Source: Ciona savignyi
Lineage: Eukaryota; Chordata; Ascidiacea; Phlebobranchia; Cionidae
Assembly: GCA_000149265.1 (NCBI GenBank)
Contig: CH003319.1
Span: forward strand, 124,001-188,000
Direction of reading: 5' to 3'
DNA length: 64,000 nt
Made by a program: the position numbers and the translations under genes. How positions within the stretch are numbered: the first letter of the stretch is position 1; each line of letters starts with the position of its first letter. The notes beneath the pieces are model-generated. The model was not told the DNA's origin, searched no databases, and worked only from the letters and a program-made list of their open reading frames with translations. Shown one piece after another: positions 38,301-53,300 of the stretch.

Positions 38301-41300
38301 GCCGAAAACAAGGACATTTCATAAAACGTCTCACCTTTATTTGGTATTGTTCCACATGGATAGCAAGCTTTTGTCCTAGTTGTACACCGTATATGGTGAT
38401 CGATATGCGCCGAATAATAGTGTATTTAATTCCTGGAATTAAATCAGCCCTGGTGTTTCACATTCAAACCTTTTGTCACTGTGATTAAAGTGCAGATCAT
38501 GCACTTCGGGTAGATTTAACAAACAGTCGTGACGCCGTACGAAAATGCAAATTATCCACTTATGTAAATGACACATTATACGAAGTTATATCAAGATACA
38601 ACTGACCGCATGTGTTATCGCACGGTTGCCATAATATACCATCAAGCTGTTATCTGTCAACTATGAAGTAAACAGGAAGCCACGATCGGGTTAGAACTCC
38701 ACTTGAAGCCGATCTCTGGCCATCTGAGTCACTGCCGCATAACCTACGAGACAAACGACCAACTATTTTGATAACAAATCCACAAGCTTCTTTCTTGTCT
38801 TACGGCTCAACTACCCACGTACTACACTGCCGTCACTTCACTAATTAGAGGTTCGCTGTGGTTTGTAGACGAGCTATTTTGAGATCGTGTTCGAAAGACA
38901 GTGTTTATTGAGCGTGATCCAGATGTTTTCCGGCAGTCCAAACTTTGACAACAAATCAATATAGTTTTTGAATTTTACATTCCGTACTTCAGCCGTGTTA
39001 ATGAATGATTGGCTTCATACTTTTTAATGTCGCTATCAATTTGGCAAGGGACTTTTAACGTTGTCGGATTTGATCAGGATCTTTCATGTATTGATAGAAG
39101 CAAAATTAATGGCAAAATCCGACTCCTTGTATTTCGAATATTTCTAATCAAATTAAGGGTCTACTTAGACCGAGTTTTACTACAATGGACTTTGAGAAGC
39201 AAAGTGCTTAGGACAGGGTGAGCACTGCTTGCATGGCCTGCCTTCCATGGCGCCATCGAACTATGTCATCGCTTCGAAGCCTAGTGAAAGTTGACAAAAC
39301 AGCAACCAGACTCGCTGTCTGCTGTCAGCGCTTTCGCCTCGAGCCGAGCAGCATTCAGTTAGAGTTGTCACTCGCGAGTAGCAGCAGCACATGCACTTGA
39401 AACCAAAGATATGGCGTAATGATAACGAGCGAAATAAATGGTGCCCGAGAATGCAGGATATCCATCCATCTAATCAGATAATAGAAAGTCTTCATTTTTC
39501 CAAAAAATACCAACGTTTGAAAGTACATATTAAGCAAATTGTCTAGGCTTATACCCAGCTGTTCAATTTAAAGATATACCCAACGTGTTTGCCTACATGT
39601 CACTATCTAGGACTTAGATCTATATTTGTGCAGTGCCGGGACAGGACAAGTTGAAACAGCTTGGTAGTTAAGTTTAATCTTGTATGCAATGGATTTTAGA
39701 CCAGCCGATTTCTATGGTGTTACTTCACCACAAATCAACTAATCTAGGCCACGATAAATTAGTTAATCCGCTTAAAACGGGCGTGTTTTTTAAATCTGCA
39801 AATCGGCCTGAACATTGCAAATGTTTAGAATTGTTATTATTTTCGTTTAGCAGAGATATAGTAAGTTTAAACTAAAACAGGTTTGTTTTAAACAGAAACG
39901 ATCAGGTAGTATTAACAGTTGCAATTTTGTTAGTAAAAAAAATAATTCTAGTGATCTTAAGACCAAAGAAAAAATCATACTTTTTAGATTTTGTTTCAAA
40001 CTGCAACTTAAATGTCAAAATCTTTATTAATCAGGTTTAGTTATGCCTGGCCTCTTTCTGAGTTGCTTGTTTTACGATTTAACACGTAGGCTTACTTTGT
40101 AGTTAGTTTCCGCGCATTACCCTTGTAATCGCTGTCATCCCTGTTTCTGGTTCAGTGAATCGTAAAACCGGTTCCGTCCGCTTTTAACCGGAACCGAGAT
40201 TGTTAAGCAAATACGACCAGCATATCCGCTAACACCATTTTCGCATTTCTTAAATGTTTAAAAAGTTGTTGTTATATATGTAAAATATTTCCTGCTAGTA
40301 GAACACTGATTCGTATATTAAGTTGTTCTCGAAACATTTTGCAATTTTGCGGTTCTTGGTATCCAAAAAATCGTCGCGTTTGAGTCATTGCTGTCTACAT
40401 ATATAGACATAATGCTTCATTGTGTTTAGCGAACCTGTATCGAACGTACGTCAGAAAGCGGTTTATTGCATCACAAAAGCGTGCGAAAGGCCGCCGTCTG
40501 CTGATTTTCGTGGTCATTTTCACGAAAAGCGACGGAAACTTCCAATTTTAGGTTTTACTGGCGACAGAGAAAAGTGAAAAAAGTTGTGCGTAAACTTACC
40601 AGCAGTGTATGTAACAAAAGAAGCAAACTAGGCCACGGCGTCAGAAAACATAATTATGATTTCTATGTTTACAACGGATGCGTAGTATGTTTTGTGACAA
40701 ACTCGCTCCGTTTGCAAATGACAATTCGCGCGTAGCCACGTATAGCTTCCAATAAAATTCTAATTTCCAAGTCCTTTGCACGCTATTCCAATTAAATCAC
40801 GCCTCTACAAATCAGCGAACACTTGACTCCCTGACGTCATTAGATAGATATGGCCAATTGAAACAGACTTCCTCGATAGAAGTACCGTAGCCAGGTGAGC
40901 TGTAAGTGAGACTAATAGCAACCAACACCCAAGTACTTAAAAAGCGTTAGTATTAAATAATAATGGATGTTGTAGCGTACACAAAACTGACAGGCAAATC
41001 TCCCAGCAGAAAAATTCATATTAATTAGCATATTATCTATTTTAATGAAAAACCAAAAATATGTCATGTGTTTTATTAATATATTTGAAACGTCTTGAGT
41101 TTTACCCAGTTATAATATCATGTTAATATATGTGATACACTCTTTTAAAATTTACGCTTAGTTATTATTTTTTGAATGTCACTATTTATAACAGTAAACA
41201 TAGCAGCGCCCTTTATCACACTTTAATATCTCGGGTGTCATATTCCGGAGCCCGTGCCGCATAACCCGGGCAATTTGTCATCTCCTCCAGACAGCCTGTA

Positions 41301-44300
41301 CTCTTTGCTTCGTAATTTATCATTTAACCTCAAGATTAAATATAAACACTGTCGCCCAGAAAACCCATTTTTATTAGGAAAGTTCCAATCGTGGTGAAAA
41401 TATGTGGCCATAAAAATATGTGTGGGCGAAGATTGTGTTCTGGAAACAAGGCTGTAATGTATATCGTGGTCTTTAGTTGCCAAACTCCCCTTTATGTCGT
41501 GTTTTCCGAGAAACATAACTCGAGTTTGAAACTCCTTTTGTAAAACAGTTGCAACATGCGCTGTGATGTATTGCCATGTTATGCTAATATATACGTGCAT
41601 GCGCGTCCAAAGTTGTTTTACCACAAATAGAGCGTGATGTAAAGTTTAAAAACGAAAGCGTGTTTGCCCCTAATGATCGTCCAAATTGCAAAATTGGCAA
41701 ATGTGTAAGAGCCGTTATGCATACCGAATAAATATGCTTTGGTGTACAATAAAACCTACTTCACCCTTAAAAGATTCGGTTAGCATTTCCGGATTTTAAT
41801 CCGCAAGTTGTTGAAAGCGTTCCGCACAACCGCTATCACCCTGTACTTAGGCTAAATTGTCGCTTAGTATGTGCTAGCGTTACCACATCGAGGACCAGTC
41901 GCCATATAATGCGTGTTTACGAAGTTTTTACGAAGTTGTTACACATGATTATGCTAAAGTATGGCAGCTGGTGAGCGTAGCCTACTGCTGCACCTGTCTA
42001 GCAAAGTCATGTACAAGATAAGCCGGTGGCTAACTTATACTGTATCCATCATCGGTAATCTTAGACATACCATCATATCTATGGTATCGCAATTTGTTGA
42101 TAGAATTTTGTTGTTCGTAGGTTGAGCCTTATGGTTGCGCTGTGGTAATCCATATTGGTATATTATAACAGAACTTTAACTTTCCAGGCCATGGTGTTAC
42201 ATTGTTCTGTCCTGTAATATAACTTGTGTATAAATGCTCAGGAACCATATACTTGGAGTACAGCGGAGAGTGTAGGACAGTTAGACTTCCCAACGAAGTA
42301 ACAAGCCTGGACACAATACGAGCTCTCTTCGTGCAAGCTTACCCCGGCCTACTAACGATGCCAATGCTTGACCCACAACGCCATTCCATTCTACTGAAAA
42401 ACCGGAAGACTGGGAACTTTGACGAAATAGATAACGTCAGGTTAGATTAATATCCAATAGTGTAGTCTCGATCCCTTCTTTACGACGGGTACAAGTTATA
42501 TTCTATATTTTAGTCATTATATTTTGTTCTGTTCGTCGTACTGATTTGTTAAAATTTACCATCATAATAAATCTCTCATTCTTTCAAATGTTTAAAATTA
42601 TGAAAACCTGCTTTATATTAAACTGATTTTTTTTTCAGTCGCATCAAGGACCGCTCTATTATTCGTACTCGTCCCCATGGGGGTTCGGGAATTCCTCTAC
42701 CCGGGTCCAAAAAACCCGCAGTGACCCCAAAGCCAGCAGCGAAGCCCGGTAAACCTGCCCCTGGATTTGAAAGACCCAAACCCGTGGTAACCGACGATGC
42801 AAAAGTTGTTGAACGAAACCAGAAAAATCTGAACAAAAGTGGAATCAAAGCTCCGGTTAAATCGCTGATTCGGCAATACCAGTCCGCTCCTAGTTTGATA
42901 AAACAAGCAGTAACTGGATATAACGAGTCAAAACCAGCTCAGGCGACAGCAGAACAGCAGCCGAAGGTAAAGCCACCTCCTCCCCCGCGATCCACAAAAC
43001 CAACAGCAGTAGCGCAGACTGAGGAACCAGGACAAGGCAACTACTCGCCCAACGGTACCCTTCTCGCAGGGAACGGAATGGGAGGAGGCAGCATACCGCA
43101 AAGATCGTTTTCTTATGTAAAAAACGGGAGCGATGCAAACCAGCCGAACGTGACATCTCCCACCCAAGCTAGAGGTCTCCGCTCTCCCACAGCATCAAGG
43201 CTTTCCCCACCGTCGGTTGAAAAGAAGCACAGCTCTATACCAGCTCCACATTCGAAACCCAAAGTTCCGCTTCCCCCTTCCAAGTCGGCAGAGCCTGAAA
43301 ACAGCGGTAAAGACAACGAGTCTCGGCCAAAAACAACAAATACTCTTCAACAAGCTACCACTAAACTCCCACCTACGCCTTTTGGCGCTACGTCCCCCAA
43401 AAACAAAGCTCTGTCTAAACCGTTTGGTATGAAACATCACGCTACTCAAAACAGTCGGTTCGGAGCAAAACGAAACTCGCCGCCCACGGTCACCAGCACT
43501 CAGTTATCGACCGATACTACCACTGTTTACTCCAACATAAAACGTACATCGTCGCCAGAACGTAGGGCGACGATAAACGGAACAGGAGGTTCGGCTGGTT
43601 ACTGTAGAGGCGGTCGATCATTCAAAGGCCATCAATTGAAAGCAGTCAACATACCATCCGTCCCCGAATCCTCTAGCTCTTCCTGTTCAGATGAACAGTC
43701 CAAAATCGAATCCAATTCACCATCACCAGAAGAAAGTCAACCTGTCAACATTATTGAAACCGATGATAAAAGTTATGCCGAAATGAGCCCAAGTCCTACA
43801 ATTCACCCGACGTTAACGAATTCCTGTCCATCACCTGATGACGGGAATGACTCAGCAAAGGGAAAGGCTCAAGGCAAAAAGGGTTTGTTTGGGTTGCGGC
43901 GTTTGGTTTCAAATCGTTCCAAAAACCAGCAGAATATTCCCAAACGAAGCCAAAGCGAGGAGAGACCGAGAAATACGGACCAAGGGCTCGATAAGCCTGG
44001 ACAACCCTCTCCGTCTTTGAGCGAGTCTTTAAATTCAGTGAGATCATCGTCTCCAGCTATTAGGTCCAGCACCCCAGTAAATAGATCTTCTCCATTATTA
44101 AGCAAGCATCCCGTTCTACCCAAGACCGAGCTCCTCAGTTCGCTACTAACCACGAATGCGAACAAGGACCAGCCCAACGACGCAATCTTAGCGTCCAGTT
44201 CGGACGAAGATAAAGACAAGCCAGCACGACACCCCGTACTGGCTGGAGTGTTGAAGAACAACAACCTTGTTAAGAGCACCTCGTCCAGTTCGATTTTGTC

Positions 44301-47300
44301 CGACTCCGGAGCGAGTAACGCGTCCGTGACGTCATCGATCCGCACGAAAAAAGTATCTTTTCAACATGACGTCACTGTGTGTGATGGGAACGGAATCAGC
44401 ACTTTTAGTAACGGACTCCGGCAACCAGCTTCGGTTTCTGATGTATCGTTCGATCGATCGATGGAGCAATCATTATCAACGGATGCTCACGACAACACAG
44501 AGAACGAACCGAAAACCTGGCGCGCTGCTCTATCTAGCGGATATCCTACTCGTCCCGATCACCAGCAGGTGGCGCAGAGATCAAGGCCCGCAACACCGCA
44601 TCGATACGAGCCACCGCCGTACCAGCCGTCGGGACTAGCGTACCCAAGCAATTCACCGCGTACGCACCAGTCGGCAGTGGCTGCCGCCATACAGAGCATA
44701 AGCTGGAATGCTGAACCCACTCCGGCTAGATACGTTCCCGGGCAACCAGAAAATTTCTCTGTGTCTTGTGCGTCACCAGTCCCGGTGGTAACTCGGCAGG
44801 GGAACGAGGCTTCGCACAAAGAAGAGTGGAACCCATTGCGACGAAATGCGCCCGAGGCAACGGCACACGCACCATCCTTGGCCCAACGCCCATGTCATAC
44901 TCCCGTACCCACAGCCCCGCAAAAGCCGGCAGAAGTGCAATTGGAAAACGAACCGTCGTACTTTCAGACAGAGCGCGTCACCGACCGAATTTCTGCCGCC
45001 AGTGAAGCGTTCAAGTCCGACACTCCTCCTTATTATGAATGCTGCGAAACTGCCACTCTCCCTTCCCAAGCAATTCCACCCAGCCAATTGAGAGACGCAC
45101 TGAGAGACCAGGAGGAGCAATACCGCCATCTAACGGCGGAATCCAAAGTAAGATTTCCTCAAATCCACACTTTGCTTTATTTAACACGTTTTTTATTTTT
45201 AAGAATGAAGAAAACTATCCACAATTGTCTTCACTTCCGCTGACTGCCCCGAAGTCTGAAGGTGGCGTAATAAAATCTGGAAGTGACGTCACAAACAAAA
45301 AAGTGATGGCCATGGAGCGCCAACTAGCGAGTCTAACTGGCATGGTCGAATCGATTATTACAAGCGTAAGTTTTGTTATATGTATCATATTATAATGATT
45401 AATAATATTGTTTTGAGTAATTGTTTTAATCGTCATCTCGGAAATGTATATATATAACAGTATAATAAGTGTACAATATAACCTTACTCAAATTTAATTG
45501 AGCAATCAAAAATAAAAATGGTCATTTTAAGAAATTGGAAAACACAAAATAGGTAATAAAACGATCAAAGATTTTTTTGGAAGTAGGCTGAGAAATTAAT
45601 TTAAAAAAACGTTTCCCGTTTTAGGCCGACGGTACGCAGACCAGTGTGGCCGAACCGCCTTACCACCAAAAGCCAACTCACGTTGGGAATTCCCCCCAAA
45701 AGTCACACTCCACTCAAGCTTTAATGACATCATCGGAAATGATTCAGCAACTCATCCAGTTGCGAGAAACTGCTCACGGATTGAGGGACCAAATGGCAGA
45801 TCTAAAACGTCAACAGGTAATAACGAAAGCATTTATCAAATGGCAACATAAATGTCTCCGACAGTAAAGCTTTATATGAGATCGTGCTCGCTTACATAAC
45901 CAATTTTAAATTTCAGTTTTTTAGATTTAATTGTTTGCATTATTAACGAATACGAGCCAATTCCTAATACATATAAAATGTTGGGCAGAATACGATTGCA
46001 GGTACAACAGTTTGCTCTCCCGATAAATCGGCGTCGTTAAGTTAAAATATACTAACGTACGATTTTCACCACAGAGGGTTCATATGGAGAGGGTGAACGA
46101 CCTTGTGAACGAAAAATCCCGAGACTTGGTCCAAATAATTGCCTCAACCGCTGGCGCCCAGCACCGTCCATTGCGCATGCGCAGATTTCGACTTGACCGC
46201 CAGCGACACGATTACTCGGAGGACGCAAAGATGACTGAAAAAATGCTGTCTGACGTCGAAGCTGCTGTCGAAGAACTGAGAAACGAAGTCGTAGAAAGAA
46301 GGTGAGGACAAGCGAGAGAAAGAGCTACCTGTGTATTTAAGAAAAAGGCTGTGATTTTAAATTTCCCGCCTTTTCACACTTCAGTAGTTTTACTGGCTAA
46401 AAATTGCTTGTTTTCCTAATACGAGTTTTATAATACAGTATTTACAACAACAAATGACAAAGCCGCAGTGTACGATTAAAATTAGCGAGAAAATGTACCG
46501 AGTATATCGACATATATCGGGTTTTACAAAATCCACAAGTCGAAACCCGCTACTTCACTTCGGCTGTAACCCTTCCAAAAGTCCATGCACTAAATACGAA
46601 CTTGTGTAACTCCACCCGAATTAGCAGACGTGTTACTACGCAGGTGCCGAGTCAACGCACGCGAAGTCGAAGCCCTTGTTCTTCAGCTCAGTCAAGCCGG
46701 TCGGACCGTTGCCAAACTGAAAGGTTAGTGTTTGTTCGTCGCATAGATGGAGTTATACCTAAATAAAGTGCTTTGTCTGCACCGTCAGGGCTAAATCGAA
46801 TTTTTATTGGCGCAGTCGAGACGAAATCAATTTGTATTGGCGGAGTAATTTTTTTAATTCATGGTCTGGTTATCTAAATTGATCTACTGACTGAGATAAC
46901 AGTTGCAAAACGGTATTTTTAAATTGGGTTGGTTATAAATAATAATCTATCAGATAAAATATACAGTTACCATTCGAAAACAAGTGTCTGACGGACAGCC
47001 GAAATAGATGTTTATAGTTGTTTATTTTATTGAACATCAATTAAGTGCAGCAAGTCTATAAAAGTTTCCGGATAGCATAAATTTAAAATGAGTGATAACA
47101 CGTACGGACGATTGTCATTTTTACCAGATATGGTATTGTGTGCTGTGACGTGAAACTTATACAAAGTAAATGCATGCTAAAATAATAACCACTGGAAAAA
47201 TCAGTTCGGTTATTTTCGAACTATTGTGCGCATTTAACGGGAATGATTTGTATTTGTGCGCGTACGCTTGCTGAAATAGTCCAGTTCATTCATTGAGTCA

Positions 47301-50300
47301 CCCGCGTGCAGCAAACAGTTAGACCTATTATGACGACATAATAGCTAACTGTTGCTATGCATAGGTATTTATCACTAATTGATGACGCAATAATATAGAA
47401 CGAAAGGAGGCCCCGCGTCAATGGTTTCATTTAACAACGATGTAGCGACGTTTGTAGAAACCGTTATGTAAAAAGCATTCAGTTTAAAAGGTATTTTTTT
47501 ATGTTAAGGCGTTTAAGATGCGTCTACTTTCAGTATGATTCATTTGTAAGCCCCGCCAACATACATAACTCCTATAAATTCTCATGTAAACGTGTTTGTA
47601 TAGTGATATGTCAACAGTTGTAATCTTATGCCCCTTTTGTATAACTGACCAGTATATTTGACGATATTAAGGTTATGACTTTAAAATTAAAATTGATGAC
47701 TCGCTGAGAACCGTTGTTCAAACTTTTCTTTTTTTAGTTTTACCTATAAGATGCTCGGGTACAACGAAAACACTGAAATAAACAAATTTATCTTATTGCC
47801 GAGAACTTTGCGTTAGTTTTAAACAGAAACCTAAGTGTCTATATACGTAGATGTACGTTTTCTGTGGTGGAGACTTAAATTTATCAGGGACATCGTTTTG
47901 ATTCATTTAAAAAGATTATATGGCAAGTTAGCTGTAAAGGTATATTTTTAGTCCGAATACATAAAAAAATCGGTAGTTTTAAAGTTGTCTTCCTGGAACG
48001 GCAACTTTACCAAACGGGTTTCGCAAGTATTCGCATTTTTCTTGCGTTTATTCGATTTCAAGTAGATACCGACGTCGGCTGTTCGCTGGAAATCTAGAAT
48101 TCACATTTCAATGGAACAAAATACTTTGTTATGAAGCGATACCAAAAGTCTTTTACATTTTCCTTTGTTGTATGTTTACGGTTTTTTCGATTATAAATCA
48201 AATATATAAAAGAAGACTTAGTTGTTATTTATAAACCCTTATTTAATAATACATTAAACGTTATTGAGTTTTGTTCATGAAATCGTGTTTCGCGACATAT
48301 TTCGACATGACGTGTCATGCTACAAGAATCCATTTCGTAATACAAAGAATTCCGCAGCTTAAAATAGCAACTCAGTTTCTAAAACTATTTTTTGTGCTGT
48401 ATACGTAGTATAATTGTCCGGGTATTTTTACCCTCGCTTAAAGTATAGTAAGCTAGTAATTTGGTGCTCGCCCACACAGTCGCTTCACAGTCACGCATCA
48501 GCAGTTCTCTAGCCTTAAAGTCACGTGTGCTCACGGTCATATAAAACGGAAGGGTTAAACTTTGCTTTTAGGTCAAGCCGAGCATAACCCTTTGCACGAA
48601 ACCTGAAAGGTGGAATTAGTCTTGTTTTTACAGGAGGTTGTTGAGCCAACTGCGTTTTCTGTGGGAAATTAAAGTCAAAAATAGAATAAGAATTGCAGGG
48701 TGAGGTCCTATACAAATGATATATGGAGATATATTGTTTTTTTTAATAGCAAAAGTAATAAAAACGCATTTTATCGATTTTATCGATTTGCGGTAAGGTT
48801 TTTAATAACACGAAAACCTATCCAATGAGTTTATATAGAATACAATCGCAACATCGGCTTTGCGCAACAGCCACATTTAAGCCATCAGCCACCGCAACTA
48901 GTTACCCAGAAAGCTCGCACCTTATGAACAAACATTTACATGTAAAGCTTGAGTATTCGCAAAACTCGAACGAGATTGCGCTTGAACTACGCAAGGAACG
49001 CGCATTTTCTCAATCGAATGCTTTACCACTGCCTTAAGGTAGATATATAAAACGAACTGTAATAGTGGAAGTTCGGCACTTGGTACCTTTACGTACCAAT
49101 GTAAGTCTGCTTGGAAAAATATTAACTAAAGTTTGATTTAAGAGACCACCTAGACATTTTAGTCGATGCATTTGCGGTTTAGAACTTTATTTGATTTTCA
49201 CAATCGGTATAACGCTTTAACAGCTTTTATGTGTGACTTTTCGCGTATATAGGATTGAGTTTTTGATGTATTTTGCTATTTTAAAATGACAACTTGAAGA
49301 GCAATATTTTAGTATCTGACTGGCGACTGTTCGAGTTTGTTTAATCAGGAAAGCACCTACTTATTAGCCGTAGCCTTTCTCCATTCGTTGAGCGATAAAG
49401 TGATCATGCCGTGTAAAGATAGTTTACCAGGTTATATTTCGAAATCATATTCTTGTAATCGCAGTAAAACCGAGGCTGTATTTTTAATCTTAAACTTGGA
49501 TTGGTTTGTAAAAAACCGCCCTTTATAAATTTAGCTTGTCGGAACTCGAAAAGTATTATCTGGTGAAAGTGTACTTAGCGATTGTACCCGGCTCCAAAAG
49601 TTTGTTTAACCGTGTCGGCAGCTATTGTTTTAATGCTCACTGAAGAGCAACTGCCAGACCCGTATAAACATGCATACTGTGGGTATAACTAATAAGGGCA
49701 AAGGTACACAGTATACAGTATGTCGTGCTCTATGTATGGTTAGTTGAACAAAGGGAAAGCCTTCGGGCTTGATTTTGTAGTATATGTCTTTTCAGCAAGT
49801 GTCTAGGTTTATGACGCATGCATATAATCGATGTACTTATAAGAGCAAAGGTGAGCACGATTTAGCACAAATGTATGATTAGTCAGCTGAATTCCAAGTG
49901 TCCGGGCTTGGTGTACATAGTTCAGCAAGCGTTGGAATTGCACTAGAACTTCTAGTGTACAGAGAAGGCTGTTGTAACCAAAAAAGTGCACATACAGAAA
50001 GTACAGTTAATTATAATAGTTACACGCTTTACTACTCAAAGAGGTTTGCTCTTTAAAGTACGTTGAAGTACAGTCAAGCGCTTTCAGCTGTTTAGTTTGC
50101 ATTGTGAGCTAAAGTTCTGCATTGTGAGCTAAAGTTCATTATCTGTTTCAGACTGTAAGGTCAGGTCGGTACAAGGGTATTTGGTTAATTAAACTGTCCG
50201 ACCACCGGCTATTGATCTGTAAGATCAGGACTGCTATGTAGGACCGACTAGATGAAAAGCTCCTTAAGTAGGTTTCATGTCAGTTGAAATGTAGCTCGTT

Positions 50301-53300
50301 CTACGACAGCGTATAAAGTAAGTACAGTTGGCTGTCAGAGATACTGAATTTCGTAATCAGTCGTGAAGAACGGTGTAGTGGTATTTAGTAGTTTCGCATA
50401 AGTCTTCTGTGACAGTTTACTCTTAAATGGGTTCGTTTTATTCAATTTGATGCAAAATTATATTTTGAAACAGAAAAGTTAAGTTTTTTGGATTAAAAAT
50501 ATGTCTTCGCCTGCTGTACAACAACAGTCGTTCATAAAGCGACTACGAGACACACCGAAAAGTCTTCGTCGGAAATTTGAAAAATCTGCCTCTACTTTCC
50601 GATCGTCCTCGCCTATTTTTAAATCCACTCCGACTGGGGATTTACCACAACAGGAGAACGGGACAAGCGGATTCGTGTGCAGGTAAGAAAACATACTCTG
50701 CATTAATATTTGATTTTTCAATTGGCGGACTTTTTCACGCTTACGTTTGAATAATTCAAATTTATTGTAGATACCTGGGTGAAAGGACGGTATATACTCT
50801 AAAGCCTGACGATTGCTATGAATTCGCGCGGAAAGCTGTGGAACAATCAGCTTCGAAATCTCTGCTTAAGGTCGTCGTTTCCCTGACATCAAAAGAAGTG
50901 GAAATAACATTTAAACCAGGCTCACCCATCCTCAAAAGCAGTCACAAATCCGGGCCAAGATTCACGCCTCCCATCGGATCCCCTAGGATCTTGAGGAAAA
51001 ATCTTCCCTTTCTCTCCAGCGACGAATCTATCCCAGTGGCCGTGTCACCAACCACGATTTTTGACCGCCCGTTAAACGGTCCAAGCCCAGCAGAAAAGTC
51101 GCGCCATTCGTATGTGTTTGAGACGAACAATAACAACAGTTATCCGTCTGATTTTGTTACGCAAAGACGACGGAGCAATACCTTTGACGGGATTGTCAAT
51201 TTACCGAACGACGATTTGCCCAAAAACCTAGTTCACACGATACCACTACACGAAATTGCGTATTGCGTCACTGTACCTGATATTCCTCATGTATTTCTAT
51301 TAACCTCACGCGGAAAAGAAGGACTCTTGTGCCGTGCGCTGCTGTTTCACAAAAAAGAAAAGGCCCAAGCGGTTAAAGTTGCCTTGGCCCAGCAATTCCA
51401 AATTGCTTACCTCGAATGGCAAGCTAATGCTGCAAAAAAACAGCGACGTCGCTCCTCTTCTTGCCCAACAGTACCTCAACGCACCGAAGTCGTACCAACG
51501 CTACCCGCCACCTTTGAAATCAGCGATGACGAATTAGATGACGTCACTCCGGAAGTTAATGACGCAATGAATAGAGAGTTCAACAGAAGAGCGTCTTGCA
51601 TGGCTGAACCGGGTCAATTGTGCATATAACTAATACCTAACCTCAGATTTTCTAGACCTCCAAACAGCAATTTTTAACTTGGTTTAAACTTATTAGAAAT
51701 TAGAAAAAACAAGTATATTGTTTAGATACCTATTGATATCGATAGACGACCGGTACCGATCCAAAACGTCTGTACAGTGCAGATTTTCAAATGTATCGAC
51801 ATTGATGTTTTGTTTTATGGCAGTAAATTCTGCCATATATTCGTGTATACAATTTGATGTGCGTATTTAAATGTTCATATAATTCCTCAAAACATCAACG
51901 GCAAAACTAACCTTTTTACACGCTTTTCTACGATGTGCAGATTAATGAATTGGTGCATTTTTTACCTGGCTGCTCACACTTTAATATATTTATTACTTTT
52001 ATGTGTATTGGTTTTCGTATTGCCCACCCAATGTGTTCCTCAAGACAAAATAAAACCTTGTCGATATTTGTAACGTTTTGTTTATTGTAAAAGAGTTCAG
52101 GTTAGAAGTATGCCAATTTCCTGTGGTAAATTCGTGGCGGTTTATATTCTATAAAACGGAAACGGTCATGTGGCCGAATGGTTAGCGCGACTTATTAGTT
52201 TTCATCATAAAAATGGACTTAGTAGAGACACCATTGCGGGTTTAAAACTGAGCTTAGCAAACAAACTATATGGAAATGAACCATATATATATATAGACCG
52301 CGGTCTCGTGTAATCTAATTTTCGATTTTTATTAGGACATGTGATTTAGTGTTCTTTAGAAAAATCGATCGAGTCAATTTGAAATTATTAGAGAAAATGC
52401 AATTTATATAAAATATCAATTAAGTAATTGGCAATTTTGTTTGATGGTAATATATTAATCAACGACTTAGCATTTTCGTAGATATTGGGCAAGGTCGGCC
52501 GAATTTTGTCTAACTGTCCTAAGTATTTGTTGTTTATTTTTCTGGAAACTAATATTTAAGAAAAAATGGCCACATCTGAATTTACCCATGACTATTTTAT
52601 TTGACATTGTCTTGTTTTAACGACCGTCATTTTGCAGTTTTGTCCACGTTTCTTCAATTTTTAGTCTTGTTGCGTCATCGTTGCTGTAAACGAAGGGAAA
52701 AAGTTCAAAACCGTTAAAATGGGCTTTCACGGGCTGTTTTCTCCCCAGGTTCATATCCAGCTCTGTGTGACGAGATTCGAACAGTCGGTGCCGGCGAGAC
52801 GGAGGTCATTTATGCAGAGGAGAAATTCGTTGAAGCGGAACCTTTACGCTTGGACGAGCAACTGAAAAGATGCAAGCAACTGACGGCCACTCTGTTCACA
52901 TTGAAAAAGTAAAATGACGTTTTTGTTATTGAAGTTTGGTAAAAAACATGCCACTATATAGTTTAAATGATTTTTGGTACACACAATAAAAATCTTATAC
53001 CCTATACATTATGGATTGTCCGTTTTTATGGATCTAATTAATTTTGTCTATTCATCTTTATAAAACCAGCAACACTAATATTTTAAGCTAATTCAGTAGT
53101 CTGTACAACCGCTAATAAAATATTTTCAAGGTTGGCTACCGTGCAAGAAGCTCGCAGTAAAACCCCCACGTCATTTGGTGGCCCCCGACCAACCACGCCG
53201 AGTCTTCTGGGTGCGCGGAGGTCGGATGACCCGAATCTGAGAAGAAGAATGCTCGACGAGGTCCGTAACACCAGGGTGGATCACCCACGGAGGATGGAAA

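Noticed and set aside
41238..41624. 128-codon minus-strand frame in Skt intron 6
   Set aside because: No recognisable motif, no poly(A) signal or neighbouring exon, and base composition like the intron. Likely chance.
42721..45243. 840-codon frame taken as a stand-alone gene
   Set aside because: It begins at a GTG inside exon 8 and runs past a good donor at 45148. Phase and homology show it is the middle of Skt, not a separate gene.
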